Shown: positions 36,235 to 49,026 of the stretch, in pieces | Layout of the letters: every line of letters begins with the position of its first letter | Numbering within the stretch: position 1 is the stretch's first letter | Source: JBGOTP01 sp963717075 | GTDB taxonomy: Bacteria; Acidobacteriota; Vicinamibacteria; Vicinamibacterales; CAVVIG01 | Direction: 5' to 3' | Length of the DNA: 64,000 nt | NCBI GenBank assembly: GCA_963717075.1 | Contig: CAVQVI010000016.1 | Coordinates: 62,001 to 126,000, forward strand | Notes under the pieces: model-generated | Seen by the model: only the letters and a program-made list of their open reading frames with translations | Database searches by the model: none | What the model was told of the DNA's origin: nothing | Position numbers and translations under genes: made by a program

Positions 36235-36289
36235 TTCAGCAGTATCACGACAACGTTGGAACGCAGAGGCCGCCGAGAACGCAGAGATA

Positions 36290-36682
36290 TTACTCAGGGA
36301 AGCCGTTCACGACTCGCTTCAGGCCTTCTTTGACCAACCATCTCACATTGAAATTGAGCAGGAGGCCCACTTTGCAGCCTGAAAGCCGCAGATACGAAAG
36401 CAGTTGTGCCCCGTGGACCCGCTCGAGTCGCTCGATGGCCTTCACCTCTACGACGACGGCCTGCTCAACGAGAAGATCCAAACGGTAGCCACAATCGAGC
36501 CTCTGTCCGCGGTACGTGAGGGGTAGGGCCTTCTGTCGTTCGATGGAAAGACCACGCCGCAGAAGTTCGAATGCCAGACAGGCGTCGTAAGACGATTCCA
36601 GCATTCCTGGCCCGAGCTCGTTGTGAACATCCAAGGCGGCGGCGATTATCGTCTCCGTCAGTGCGTTAAGGCGGTCTTGCAT
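36290..36682 (-). CDS. GxxExxY-family protein
   Basis: This 130-residue protein has the hallmark GPGMLESSYDACLAFEL and the PD-(D/E)xK-like core LDLLVEQAVVVEVKAI, followed by LLSYLRLSGCKVGLLLNF. The family has a nuclease-like fold, but its function is unknown. The frame also opens at 36700. ATG 36682 is the better start by family length. Confidence 0.85.
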   Translation of the reverse strand: MQDRLNALTETIIAAALDVHNELGPGMLESSYDACLAFELLRRGLSIERQKALPLTYRGQRLDCGYRLDLLVEQAVVVEVKAIERLERVHGAQLLSYLRLSGCKVGLLLNFNVRWLVKEGLKRVVNGFPE

Positions 36683-36796
36683 AGCCCAACGCGAATGCAA
36701 GAATCGGCGCCTCCGATCACACGCGAGAGTGGTCCAGTTCTGTAAGGCCTGCCAACCGGGCTTTCAAAACTTTCACTCTGCGACCTCTGCGCCCTC

Positions 36797-36893
36797 TGCG
36801 TTTATCGTCGTGTGCTTAGGTACGAGTAAAACGCGCGGTCGTGCAGGCTTTGAAGGCGCGCGCATTCTCGAGCATTTCGTCCATCGACCGTCT
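36797..36893 (-). pseudogene. Duplicated 3' end of aroC
   Basis: The minus strand reads MDEMLENARAFKACTTARF and then TRT and a stop, aligning residue for residue with the end of the intact aroC at 38332. The flanking TTTATCGTCGTGTG and CTCTGCG repeats are also shared. Only this terminal piece is present. Confidence 0.75.
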
Positions 36894-36895
36894 CT

Positions 36896-37030
36896 TGTGG
36901 TCTGGGCGACGATTTCAGCCTCTTCCAGCGGCGACATACGCCACCAGATGTCGATCTGGAGGCGTTCAACGTGGGCAGTCGTGACTCGCGAGAGGGCTCC
37001 CAAGCGGTTGACGAGGTCGAGGTCGGGCAC
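36896..37030 (-). CDS. 5' fragment of a small unknown gene
   Basis: From GTG 37030 the frame encodes MPDLDLVNRLGALSRVTTAH, then VERLQIDIWWRMSPLEEAEI, which has the look of a real amphipathic protein. It runs into the aroC relic, where the sequence becomes meaningless. A TATAAT box lies just upstream. It is probably a truncated gene. Function unknown. Confidence 0.35.
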
Positions 37031-37110
37031 GGCTAATTATAGGGCGTGCGAACCACAGGTAACAGTCGTTCAAATTCCAGTAATGGTTCAATCTGACGAC
37101 CGTGCAGCGG

Positions 37111-37353
37111 TCAGATCGAAATATGAACCGCGTATTCCCGAAGGCGGTTCCGTTCGTCGGCAATCCAAACCCGCTGCGAACCTGAGACTCCACAGACTGC
37201 TCCTGCGCAGGCGACCTCAAGGCTCGTCGCACCAATACCAAGCAGCTTCCGTCCGAAGGGGCCGGCCTGTGGGTCTACAACCCGCTCGTACGAGAATTCG
37301 CGGGTCTGACGATTCAAACTGACGATGATGTCTCCAGCATTGGTTTCCGACAT
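37111..37353 (-). CDS. Small hypothetical protein
   Basis: This 80-residue protein begins MSETNAGDIIVSLNRQTREF and has a GGAGGT ribosome binding site 9 nt upstream of its ATG. The central part is hydrophobic (LGIGATSLEVACAGAVCGVSG). No family was recognised. It lies in the lower-GC stretch between the aroC relic and aroC. Confidence 0.5.
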   Translation of the reverse strand: MSETNAGDIIVSLNRQTREFSYERVVDPQAGPFGRKLLGIGATSLEVACAGAVCGVSGSQRVWIADERNRLREYAVHISI

Positions 37354-37528
37354 GTTGCAAATACCTCCATTTGGATTGACGGGTGGGTATTGTTGTCACG
37401 TTCGGGCGGCCTTCCGCCCCTTTTATGCAATAGACAAACCATCTCTTCGATGTTCCAGACGTGATTTTGTAATGCTGGCCTCCATCGCCGGCGTTACAAA
37501 TGCCACCACATTGGCTTTCTTGAATGGT

Positions 37529-38014
37529 TCATCGCTTCACCTGCGTCTTTCCGGTGAGCCACTGGACGTCATCGATCCATTCGCGCGGAACGGCGACGCC
37601 CTTACCATCAAAACACGTGTTGCATTCGCGCGCGTACCGGAGGTTTCCGACCATTCGATAGGCGTAGTTCAGCGCCGAAGCCACTGCGGGGTGCCAGTTC
37701 CCCGGGCGCGTGAAGGTGACGAGACATGGTTTCGTCAGGTCGCAATATGCCTCTCCTAGCGCGTGCCCGAATAAGTCCTCATAGTCGTCGCAGATGGCCT
37801 TGGCTGCCTCACCGATGGCTGCGAAGGCAATGTGATCGCCGACGTCGCCGAGTGCCGCATCCTTTACGAGAAACGCAAAGGGTCCCTCCCAACAACCGGC
37901 GGACGTCTGTTTCCTGTATAAGTGCTCAGCGAAATGACTGTCACCGCTCGAAGGACAGCCGATAGACTGCAAAGGCGCAGGATTGGATGGAAGCCTTTGA
38001 GCGGCGGAAGCCAT
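37529..38014 (-). CDS. Hypothetical protein in a low-GC island
   Basis: This frame of up to 161 residues contains several Cys and aromatic residues (CWEGPFAFLVKDAALGDV, RYARECNTCFDGKGV). The N-terminal 25 residues may not be translated, as no ribosome binding site precedes ATG 38014. Function unknown. The gaps at 37354-37528 and 38015-38286 hold nothing recognisable. Confidence 0.45.
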   Translation of the reverse strand: MASAAQRLPSNPAPLQSIGCPSSGDSHFAEHLYRKQTSAGCWEGPFAFLVKDAALGDVGDHIAFAAIGEAAKAICDDYEDLFGHALGEAYCDLTKPCLVTFTRPGNWHPAVASALNYAYRMVGNLRYARECNTCFDGKGVAVPREWIDDVQWLTGKTQVKR

Positions 38015-38331
38015 GAGGACAATGACTGGCGTTGTTGCTCAGCGCCGTCTTCTATCGCGCAGTGTCGGGAATCGGGTCCTCCCAGGCTTCTGGCAGTTCG
38101 GCCTTCGCTCTCACGCAGCGTGCCGCTTCATAGGTTGGTACAGGAGATAAGCAACACTGAGAAGTTCAGGCGGCTCGCCTTCCGCAAACTCCAATGGCCG
38201 CCTTGCCGTAGCCGCTCGTCCTTACCAATCTGGGGAACTGAAAAATCGGGCCATTTCGGTTCACCCCGCTGAGAAGGCTCTCAGATTCTTAACTCTGCGG
38301 TCTCTGCGCTCTCTGCGTTTATCGTCGTGTG

Positions 38332-39540
38332 TCAGGTACGGGTAAAGCGCGCCGCGGTGCGGGCCTTGAAGGCGCGCCAGTTCTCGAGCATCTCGTCCAT
38401 CGAGTCGCCGCCGAATTTCTCGGTGGCGGCATCCGCGAGCACGATCGCCACCATCGCTTCACCGACCACGGCGGCGGCAGACACCGCACAGACGTCGCTG
38501 CGCTCGATGGCGGCGGGGCTTTCGGCCATTGTCGTGAGGTCGACCGACCGCAGGGGCTTCATTAGCGTGGCGATTGGCTTCATATAGCCGGACACGCGAA
38601 CGTCTTCACCGTTGGTGATCCCGCCTTCAAGGCCGCCCGCGTTATTGGTCGGACGAGCGACACTGATGCCGCGTCGCGGTGGAGTCTCGGCCGCCGGCAG
38701 AATTTCATCGTGAATCCGGGAGCCCGGCAGCGACGCGACCATCGGTCCCCGGCCGATGCCAACCGCCTTGATAGCCGGGATCGACATGAGCGCCTGGGCG
38801 AGGCGTCCGTCGAGTTTGCGATCCCATTGGACGTGACTGCCAAGGCCGACGGGGACGCCCCGCGCGATAACCTCGAAACTGCCGCCCACGGTGTCGCCCG
38901 CGTCGCGGGCTCGGTCAATCTCGGCGATCATGCGTTGCTCGACGTCCGCATCCACGCAGTGCAGCGCTGACTCGGCAGCAATCCCGAGCACGTCCTCGTA
39001 CGAAATCGCGAGCGCATCGGGGAGCGACGCCGACCCGATCGACACGACGTGGCTCACGATGTCCGTCTCGAACTGCCGCAATAGCTGCCTCGCGATGGCC
39101 CCAATCGCCACGCGCGCGGCGGTTTCCCGCGCGCTGGCGCGCTCGAGCACGTTGCGGATGTCGTCATGCCCATACTTCACGGCCCCCGCGAGGTCGGCGT
39201 GGCCGGGGCGCGGCCGCGTCACCAGGGGCCGATCGACGCCCGGCGTCTCGCTCGACGGCTCGTGATCGACGGCCATCGTCCGCTGCCAGTTCTCCCAGTC
39301 TTTGTTGGGAATGAGCAGCGCAATCGGACCGCCGGTCGTGCGTCCGTAACGGATCCCGCTCAGCGGCTGCGCGCGGTCAGACTCAATCAGCATGCGACGC
39401 CCGCGGCCGTAGCCGGTCTGCCGACGCCGAAGTTCGGCCGTGATCGCATCCACGTCAATCGCCAGGCCGGCCGGCATGCCTTCGAGAATGGCGACGAGCG
39501 CTTGTCCATGCGATTCGCCAGAGGTGAGAAATCGCAACAT
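38332..39540 (-). CDS. aroC: Chorismate synthase
   Basis: This 402-residue FMN-dependent enzyme makes chorismate, the product that feeds the trp operon at the end of this window. Its family signatures are LRFLTSGESHGQALVAILEG, RRQTGYGRGRRM, RASARETAARVAIGA and RPTNNAGGLEGGITNGED. It is divergent from the sigma-54 activator, with 114 bp between them. Confidence 0.96.
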   Translation of the reverse strand: MLRFLTSGESHGQALVAILEGMPAGLAIDVDAITAELRRRQTGYGRGRRMLIESDRAQPLSGIRYGRTTGGPIALLIPNKDWENWQRTMAVDHEPSSETPGVDRPLVTRPRPGHADLAGAVKYGHDDIRNVLERASARETAARVAIGAIARQLLRQFETDIVSHVVSIGSASLPDALAISYEDVLGIAAESALHCVDADVEQRMIAEIDRARDAGDTVGGSFEVIARGVPVGLGSHVQWDRKLDGRLAQALMSIPAIKAVGIGRGPMVASLPGSRIHDEILPAAETPPRRGISVARPTNNAGGLEGGITNGEDVRVSGYMKPIATLMKPLRSVDLTTMAESPAAIERSDVCAVSAAAVVGEAMVAIVLADAATEKFGGDSMDEMLENWRAFKARTAARFTRT

Positions 39541-39654
39541 CGAGCGTTCATTCTATCCGAAAAAATTGCATCGCCCGGTCGCGCACGCTCAAGCGATTCG
39601 AAGAAAACGGCATGGGCCGCGATCTTGCACACGGCCAAAGAGCGGTCACGTCGC

Positions 39655-43122
<3,468 letters not shown>

Positions 43123-43216
43123 CACACGCGTTCCTTCCAAACAGCACTAGCCGGCGACGGCCCCATTCCAGCCGGCCGAGGGCCTCACAGAGTGGCGCGC
43201 TGGTCCGGGGGAACGG

Positions 43217-46200
43217 TTACGGTGCAGCGGTGACGTTAATCGTTCGCGTTCCCGTGTTGTTGGTTTCCTGCGACTCTGCCACGACACCATCAGCGTCGGC
43301 CACGGCAATCACGTAGTAGTACCCGGGAGAGGTTCCCGCAGGAATGGTCACCGGCGTTGAGCCAGTACTCGAAGCGCCCGCCGCCAGCGCCGGCACCGAC
43401 CGGCTCGCATCGAGAGAGACGTCGGTCGCATCGAGCGACACGTTGGTCGACAAATAGAATCTGGTCGTCGTTGCAACGGCCGGTTCACCGCCCTGGTTCT
43501 GCACGACGTCCGTCACCGAGACCGTGGACCCCGCTGGGACGGTAAACGTCACCGACACGCTCGAGACCCTGAGGTCGGGCCCGATCGTGATCGCGCGCGC
43601 CAGCGTGTTGTTCGTTTCCAGGCTCTCATCGATCGCGTTGTCGGCGTCGGCCTTGGCAATCACGTAATAGCTGCCAACGGCGAGTGGGGACGGGAGCGTG
43701 ACCGTGGTCGACCCGCTGCTGCTGGCGCCGGCCGCGAGACCGGGCACCGTGCGGCTCGCAGAGAGCAGGGTGTCCGCTGTGTCGAGCGACGAGTTGCTCG
43801 ACAGGTAGAACCGCGTGGTGGAGGCCACGACGTCGCCGGCACCCTTGTTGGTGGTCGTGTCGCTGACGACGATCGGGATGCCCGCGCCGCCTTTGGTCGG
43901 CACCGTGAATGCCGACACGGCAAGGTCGCCGCCAATCGTGATGCTCCGCAACCCGGTGTTGTTTCCTTCCTGGGTTTCGACCACACCATTGTCGGCGTCG
44001 GCCTTCGCGATCACGTAATAGCTCCCCGCAGTCACCGTGGACGGAATCGTCACGGTCGTCGAACCGGTGCTACTCGCCCCTGCGGCAAGAGCCGGAACAG
44101 CGCGGCCACCCGAAAGCAGCGTATCCGACGCATCGATCGACCCATTGACCGAGAGGTAGAAGCGAGTGGTCGACGCGCCCACAGAGCCGGCGCCCTGGTT
44201 CGTCGTCGTGTCGCCGATCGTGATCACCGAACCGGCGCCTGCAGCAGCCGGAGCAGTAGGCGTGGAGACGACCAGGTCGCCTCCGATCGCCATGTAACGC
44301 GAAGCGGTGTTGTTGGTTTCACGCGTCTCCTGCACGGCATCGTCGCCGTCCGCTTTCGCGATCAGGAAATACGTCCCGGTCGTGACCGTCGACGGGATGA
44401 CGACCGTCGTCGATCCGGCGCTGACGCCGCCGGCCGCCAGATCGGGCACGGCCCGACTCTCCGACAGCAATATGGCAGACGAATCCAGCGAGCTCTTGGT
44501 CGACAGGTAGAAGCGCGTTACCGAGGCCGGGACTGGGCCGGCTCCGGAATTGGTGACTGTGTCGCCGACGGCCATCGCCGCGCCGGCGCCCGCGATGGAC
44601 GGCGCCGTCAATGCTGAAACGATCAAATCGCCGCCCACCTGAAGGGCTTTCAAACTGTTGTTGTTCGATTCGTGGGTTTCGATCACGACGTTGTCGTCAT
44701 CGGCATTGGCGAACACGTAGTAGCTGCCCGTGGCTACCGTCGAAGGAATGGTTACCGACGTTGAGCCGGAATTCGTGCCGCCTGCCACCAGGGCGGGCAC
44801 CGTTCGGTTCTCAGAGAGCACGAGGTCGGTTTCATCGAGACGGGCATCGGCCGAGAGGTAGAACCTCGTCCTGGTTGCGCCCGCCGAGCCCCCTCCCTGA
44901 TTCTTCACGGTGTCGGTGATGACAATGGCGCCCCCTGGAGCTGCCGTCGCCGGCATGGTGAAGGACACGACGAGATCAGGACCAATCGACAGCGACCGCG
45001 CCAGCGTGTTGTTCGATTCCTGCGCCTCGGGTTCCACGTTGTCTGCGTCGGCCTTCGCGACGATGTAATAGGTGGCGACCGCTGTGTCGGACGGAATATC
45101 GAGCGATACCGAGGCTGCGTTCACCGCACCGGGTGCGAGCGAAGGGACAGGGTAACTACCGAGCAGGACGTCGCCGACGCCAATCGTCGAGTTGCTCGAG
45201 AGATAGAAGTTCGTCGTCGTCGGGCCGGCGGTACCGCCGCCCTGGTTCCTGATCGTGGTCGAGACAAGAACGCCGGATCCCGCGCCGCCCGAGGAGGGAA
45301 CGGTCAGGACCGATACGACGAGATCAGACGCGACTTTTGGAGTGGCCGACGCTTCGTTGGAGTCGCCGCTTTCGCCGAGCAGGTTGCTGCCCGACACCAC
45401 ATAGTAGAACGTCGTGTCGTTGACGACGGCCGTGTCGGTGTAGGTTTTGCCTTTCACGCCGGACGCGATCACCTGGTAGGGGCCTCCAGACGTCAGGCTC
45501 CGTTTCACGTTGAAGCTCAAGGCGCCAGTCGCGCCGCTCCAGGTGAGCGTGACCTTGCCGTCTCCAGCCGCCGCAGCGAGGGCGGTTGGAGCAGACGGCG
45601 GAGCGGTGCAGGACCGAATGGCGCTGTTCACATCGAGACGCCCACCGGCGATAGTGATCGCGGCCATCGATGAAACCGGCTCGACCGTGCTCAAGAGGGT
45701 GTCTTTCAAGCCTGCGGTGTCGAGTGCGCATTGCGAGAGCACAAGTGCGGCGCTGCCGGAGACATGCGGCGTCGCCATCGAAGTGCCGTTGAGAAAGCCG
45801 TAACTGTTGCCTGGCAGCGTCGACAGGATGTCGGTTCCAGGGGCTCCCAGGTGAACCGACGCGGCGCCGTAGTTCGAAAACGACGCCCGGGCGTCGGTGT
45901 TCGTCGTTGCCGCCACTGAAATGATGCTCGGCGCGTCGTAGCTGGCGGGAAACGTGGGGTGGGTGTCGTTGCTGACTCCACTGTTGCCGGCGGCAGCCAC
46001 GAGCAGCATGCTGGCGTCGCCGGCCGCGTTGATCTCGTCGAGGAGCGCCTGCGAGAATTCCGTCCCGCCCCAACTCGCGGACAACACGCGAACATTGGCA
46101 GCCATCGTCTGTGCGAACGCCTGCTTGGCCTGGATCGCGAAGTCGAAACCGTCGATGGCGTCGGCGATCGATCCGCTTCCGCTCGAGTCGAGAAACTTGA

Positions 46201-46960
46201 TGCCGATCAGCTGCGTGATCCAGTTGACGCCCACGACGCCGATCGAATTATTCCCCGAGGCGCCAATAGTTCCAGACACGTGCGTGCCGTGTCCGTGGTC
46301 GTCCATCGGGTCGCACGTCAGGGCGATGACGTTGAATCCATGCGTCCCGGCCGGGCAGGTGATCGTCGCGCCTTGAAGCGTGACCTCGAACGGCGCGGGC
46401 GCCGACCACATGTTGGCCGCGAGATCGGGATGCGTGTAGTCGACGCCGGTGTCGATCACTGCGACGACCTGTGCGGTGGAGCCGGACGAGATCTCCCACG
46501 CTGACAGGGCGTGAATGTCTGCGCCGGCGACTCCGGGCAAACCGCTGTTCACGGCCTGGCCGATATTGCGCAGGCCCCAGAGTTGCGGAAAGTTCGGCTC
46601 GTTGGGCTCGGCGAACGCGTGAACGATGTAGTTGGGTTCGGCGTACAACACGTCCGGATGGTTTGCGAGTCGCTGAAGCAGGGCAGCGGCTGAGATCGAC
46701 TTGGATTGAAGGCGCTGGAGGCCGTTTCGTCCGACTGGCCGCATCGCGTCGGCGCCGGCGAGGCTGCGGACCGCGTTCAGCGCGTTCGTGCGCGACCCAT
46801 CACGGAACTTGACGAGGACTTCTCCTGAAAGCGCTTCGCGTCCGTTGACGAGCTCCACGGCTGGAGGCGCCTGGCGCTGGGCTATGGGCGTCGCGTGCAA
46901 CACCAGCAGTGTTGCAATCGCCCCGAAGAGCAGCGTCACGGTCCTTGAAGTGCGGCTCAT
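43217..46960 (-). CDS. Secreted subtilisin-family protease with FnIII and six CARDB repeats
   Basis: This 1,247-residue exported protease has a signal peptide, an I9-type propeptide (VLVKFRDGSRTN to AEPNYIVH) and a peptidase S8 domain. The triad is Asp in VIDTGVDYTHPDL, His in DDHGHGTHVSG and Ser in NGTSMATPHVSGSAA, with Asn in AAAGNSG. A fibronectin III domain and six tandem CARDB domains of about 125 residues follow, each with TRFYLSxNxSLD and SYYVIAKADADN-type strings. The start 46960 follows GGAGG. The CARDB repeats are highly similar at DNA level and may recombine. Confidence 0.92.
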   Translation of the reverse strand: MSRTSRTVTLLFGAIATLLVLHATPIAQRQAPPAVELVNGREALSGEVLVKFRDGSRTNALNAVRSLAGADAMRPVGRNGLQRLQSKSISAAALLQRLANHPDVLYAEPNYIVHAFAEPNEPNFPQLWGLRNIGQAVNSGLPGVAGADIHALSAWEISSGSTAQVVAVIDTGVDYTHPDLAANMWSAPAPFEVTLQGATITCPAGTHGFNVIALTCDPMDDHGHGTHVSGTIGASGNNSIGVVGVNWITQLIGIKFLDSSGSGSIADAIDGFDFAIQAKQAFAQTMAANVRVLSASWGGTEFSQALLDEINAAGDASMLLVAAAGNSGVSNDTHPTFPASYDAPSIISVAATTNTDARASFSNYGAASVHLGAPGTDILSTLPGNSYGFLNGTSMATPHVSGSAALVLSQCALDTAGLKDTLLSTVEPVSSMAAITIAGGRLDVNSAIRSCTAPPSAPTALAAAAGDGKVTLTWSGATGALSFNVKRSLTSGGPYQVIASGVKGKTYTDTAVVNDTTFYYVVSGSNLLGESGDSNEASATPKVASDLVVSVLTVPSSGGAGSGVLVSTTIRNQGGGTAGPTTTNFYLSSNSTIGVGDVLLGSYPVPSLAPGAVNAASVSLDIPSDTAVATYYIVAKADADNVEPEAQESNNTLARSLSIGPDLVVSFTMPATAAPGGAIVITDTVKNQGGGSAGATRTRFYLSADARLDETDLVLSENRTVPALVAGGTNSGSTSVTIPSTVATGSYYVFANADDDNVVIETHESNNNSLKALQVGGDLIVSALTAPSIAGAGAAMAVGDTVTNSGAGPVPASVTRFYLSTKSSLDSSAILLSESRAVPDLAAGGVSAGSTTVVIPSTVTTGTYFLIAKADGDDAVQETRETNNTASRYMAIGGDLVVSTPTAPAAAGAGSVITIGDTTTNQGAGSVGASTTRFYLSVNGSIDASDTLLSGGRAVPALAAGASSTGSTTVTIPSTVTAGSYYVIAKADADNGVVETQEGNNTGLRSITIGGDLAVSAFTVPTKGGAGIPIVVSDTTTNKGAGDVVASTTRFYLSSNSSLDTADTLLSASRTVPGLAAGASSSGSTTVTLPSPLAVGSYYVIAKADADNAIDESLETNNTLARAITIGPDLRVSSVSVTFTVPAGSTVSVTDVVQNQGGEPAVATTTRFYLSTNVSLDATDVSLDASRSVPALAAGASSTGSTPVTIPAGTSPGYYYVIAVADADGVVAESQETNNTGTRTINVTAAP

Positions 46961-46990
46961 GCTTCCTCCAGACAAGAGTGTCGCTTACAG

Positions 46991-47030
46991 AACCCGACGT
47001 CATTTCACAAAAACCGACGTCGTTTCACAG
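46991..47030 (-). promoter_or_regulatory. Tandem 20-bp direct repeats upstream of the S8 protease
   Basis: Two adjacent 20-bp units, AACCCGACGTCATTTCACAA and AAACCGACGTCGTTTCACAG, match at 17 of 20 positions. They lie 30-70 bp upstream of the protease start. A repeat period of two helical turns would put both on one DNA face, as in an activator or repressor site. The binding protein is unknown. Confidence 0.5.
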
Positions 47031-47246
47031 AGACTTCCCTACCCCCGACGCACACGCGCTGGCGCCTGACAACGGCCCGGGGCTCCGAAATAGCGCCGCA
47101 CGAACGAGATATGAAGGATCCAAAAATTGGCACACCGAGGCGGCAGCCCCAATCGTGCGGCGGGCCGACGCGCGTCGTGGGGGAGGTCGGTGCCAAAGCA
47201 GTGCCAGGACGTCAGAGACTAGAATGAAGCGTCGCCGGCCAGAAGC

Positions 47247-48167
47247 ATGCTCCGCTTTCTGCTCAGACGCCTCCTTCTCACTCTCCCGGTCTTCATCGGC
47301 ATCGCGACGCTCGTCTTCTTGCTCATTCACCTCGTGCCCGGCGATCCCGTTCAGGCGATGCTCGGCGAAAGCGCATCCCCGCAGGATGTCGCGGCGTTGC
47401 GGCAACGACTGGGCCTGGACCGACCGCTGCTGACGCAGTACGGCGCGTTCATGAAGGGCGTCGCCCGCGGCGACCTCGGGAACTCGCTGCGAACGAACCA
47501 CCCCGTCGCTCTCGAGATCGTGCAGCGGTTGCCCGCGACGCTCGAACTCGCACTGGCCTCGATGGCCGTGGGTATGTTCGTGGCCATCCCTCTCGGGATC
47601 ATCGCGGCCGTCAAGGCCGGAACGGCCGTCGATCACGCAGCAACGACGTTCGCGCTCGTTGGTATCTCCATGCCAGGTTTCTGGCTGGGTCCGTTGCTGG
47701 CCATCGTATTTGGGGTCTCGCTGGGCTGGCTTCCGGTGTCAGGGCGGGGCACAACGGCACACCTCGTTCTGCCGGCCATCACGCTTGGTGCGCCGCTGGC
47801 CGCGGGGCTCACGCGCATGATGCGCGCGAGTCTCCTGGAGCAACTGCGCGAGCTCTACGTGCTTGCCGCCATGGCGCGGGGCGTCTCACGCGCACGGGCG
47901 GTCCTGTGCCACGCGTTCCGCAACAGCCTGATCCCCATCGTGACCGTTCTCGGCCTGCAGTTCGGCGGCGTCCTGACGGGCGCCGTCGTCACCGAGACGA
48001 TCTTCGCGTGGCCCGGCGTCGGGCGGCTGCTCATCCAGTCGATCACGGCGCGCGACTATCCGACTGTGCAGGGGTGCATTCTGTTCATCGCGGTGATCTA
48101 TGTCGCCATGAATCTGCTGGTCGACCTGACATACGGCTTCCTGGATCCGCGCATCCGGTACGATTGA
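47247..48167 (+). CDS. Peptide/nickel-type ABC transporter permease (DppB-like)
   Basis: This 306-residue inner-membrane permease has six helices. It begins MLRFLLRRLLLTLPVFIGIA, continues with HLVPGDPVQAMLG, and has the EAA-loop region AAMARGVSRARAVLCHAFRN that contacts an ATPase. It is directly followed by its partner. No substrate-binding protein or ATPase lies next to it. Confidence 0.9.
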   Translation: MLRFLLRRLLLTLPVFIGIATLVFLLIHLVPGDPVQAMLGESASPQDVAALRQRLGLDRPLLTQYGAFMKGVARGDLGNSLRTNHPVALEIVQRLPATLELALASMAVGMFVAIPLGIIAAVKAGTAVDHAATTFALVGISMPGFWLGPLLAIVFGVSLGWLPVSGRGTTAHLVLPAITLGAPLAAGLTRMMRASLLEQLRELYVLAAMARGVSRARAVLCHAFRNSLIPIVTVLGLQFGGVLTGAVVTETIFAWPGVGRLLIQSITARDYPTVQGCILFIAVIYVAMNLLVDLTYGFLDPRIRYD

Positions 48168-48980
48168 ATGCTGAAGGCTGGCATCGCGATTGTCTTGCTG
48201 GCCGCTCTTGCGGCGCTCGTCGGGCCCGTGTTCTCGCCGTTCGACCCCGCCACGCAGGAACTGGCACTCCGTCTCTCAGGCCCCACGCTCACGCATCCCT
48301 TCGGGCTTGACGAACTCGGTCGAGACGTTCTGTCTCGCGTCCTTGCTGGCGCACGTATCTCGTTTCTCGTGGGCCTAACCGTGGTCGCGACCTCGGCATC
48401 CATTGGGACGCTGCTCGGCGCCATGGCCGGCTATTTCGGCGGTGTGCTCGACGATGTCGTGAGCCGGGTGGTGGATACGCTGCTGGCGTTTCCGGGACTG
48501 CTGCTGGCGATTGCCCTCGTCGCGGTGCTGGGGCCCAGTCTGACGAATGTCCTCTTCGCGCTCACGATCATCGGATGGGTGAGCTATGCGCGCCTGGTAC
48601 GCGGCGAGGCGTTGCGCGCGCGGGAGTTCGAGTACGTGCAGGCGGCCCGCGCCCTGGGTGCGGGACCCTCGCGGATTCTGTGGCGCCACATCATTCCGAC
48701 GGTGCTCCCCACGGTCGTTGTGCAGGCGACGCTTGGGATGGCGGGAGCCATTCTCGGCGAAGCCGCTCTGAGCTTTCTGGGGCTGGGCGTGCAGCCGCCG
48801 ACGCCCAGCTGGGGCACGATGCTCAATGGCGGACGCGCGCACATTCTCGACGCGCCGCATCTCACCATCTTTCCAGGCGTCGCCATTGCGCTGCTGGTGT
48901 TGGGGTTCAACTTCGTCGGCGACGGTCTGCGCGATCTCGTGGATCCGGACTCCCAATCTTGGAACTCGAGAATGAACTGA
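48168..48980 (+). CDS. Peptide/nickel-type ABC transporter permease (DppC-like)
   Basis: This 270-residue permease has the LTHPFGLDELGRDVLSRVLAGA motif of DppC/OppC, the EAA region YVQAARALGAGPSRILWRHI, and the ending LGFNFVGDGLRDLVDPD. It begins directly after the DppB-like stop and is followed by a terminator. The substrate may be peptides, nickel or another solute. Confidence 0.9.
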   Translation: MLKAGIAIVLLAALAALVGPVFSPFDPATQELALRLSGPTLTHPFGLDELGRDVLSRVLAGARISFLVGLTVVATSASIGTLLGAMAGYFGGVLDDVVSRVVDTLLAFPGLLLAIALVAVLGPSLTNVLFALTIIGWVSYARLVRGEALRAREFEYVQAARALGAGPSRILWRHIIPTVLPTVVVQATLGMAGAILGEAALSFLGLGVQPPTPSWGTMLNGGRAHILDAPHLTIFPGVAIALLVLGFNFVGDGLRDLVDPDSQSWNSRMN

Positions 48981-48993
48981 AGGTGGGCCGAGG

Positions 48994-49020
48994 GCTGAGA
49001 GCTGACCGCTCTCAGCTTTT
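48994..49020 (+). terminator. Intrinsic terminator after the permease pair
   Basis: GCTGAGAGC (48994-49002) pairs perfectly with GCTCTCAGC (49008-49016) around loop TGACC, followed by TTTT. Confidence 0.8.
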
Positions 49021-49026
49021 CACCAT

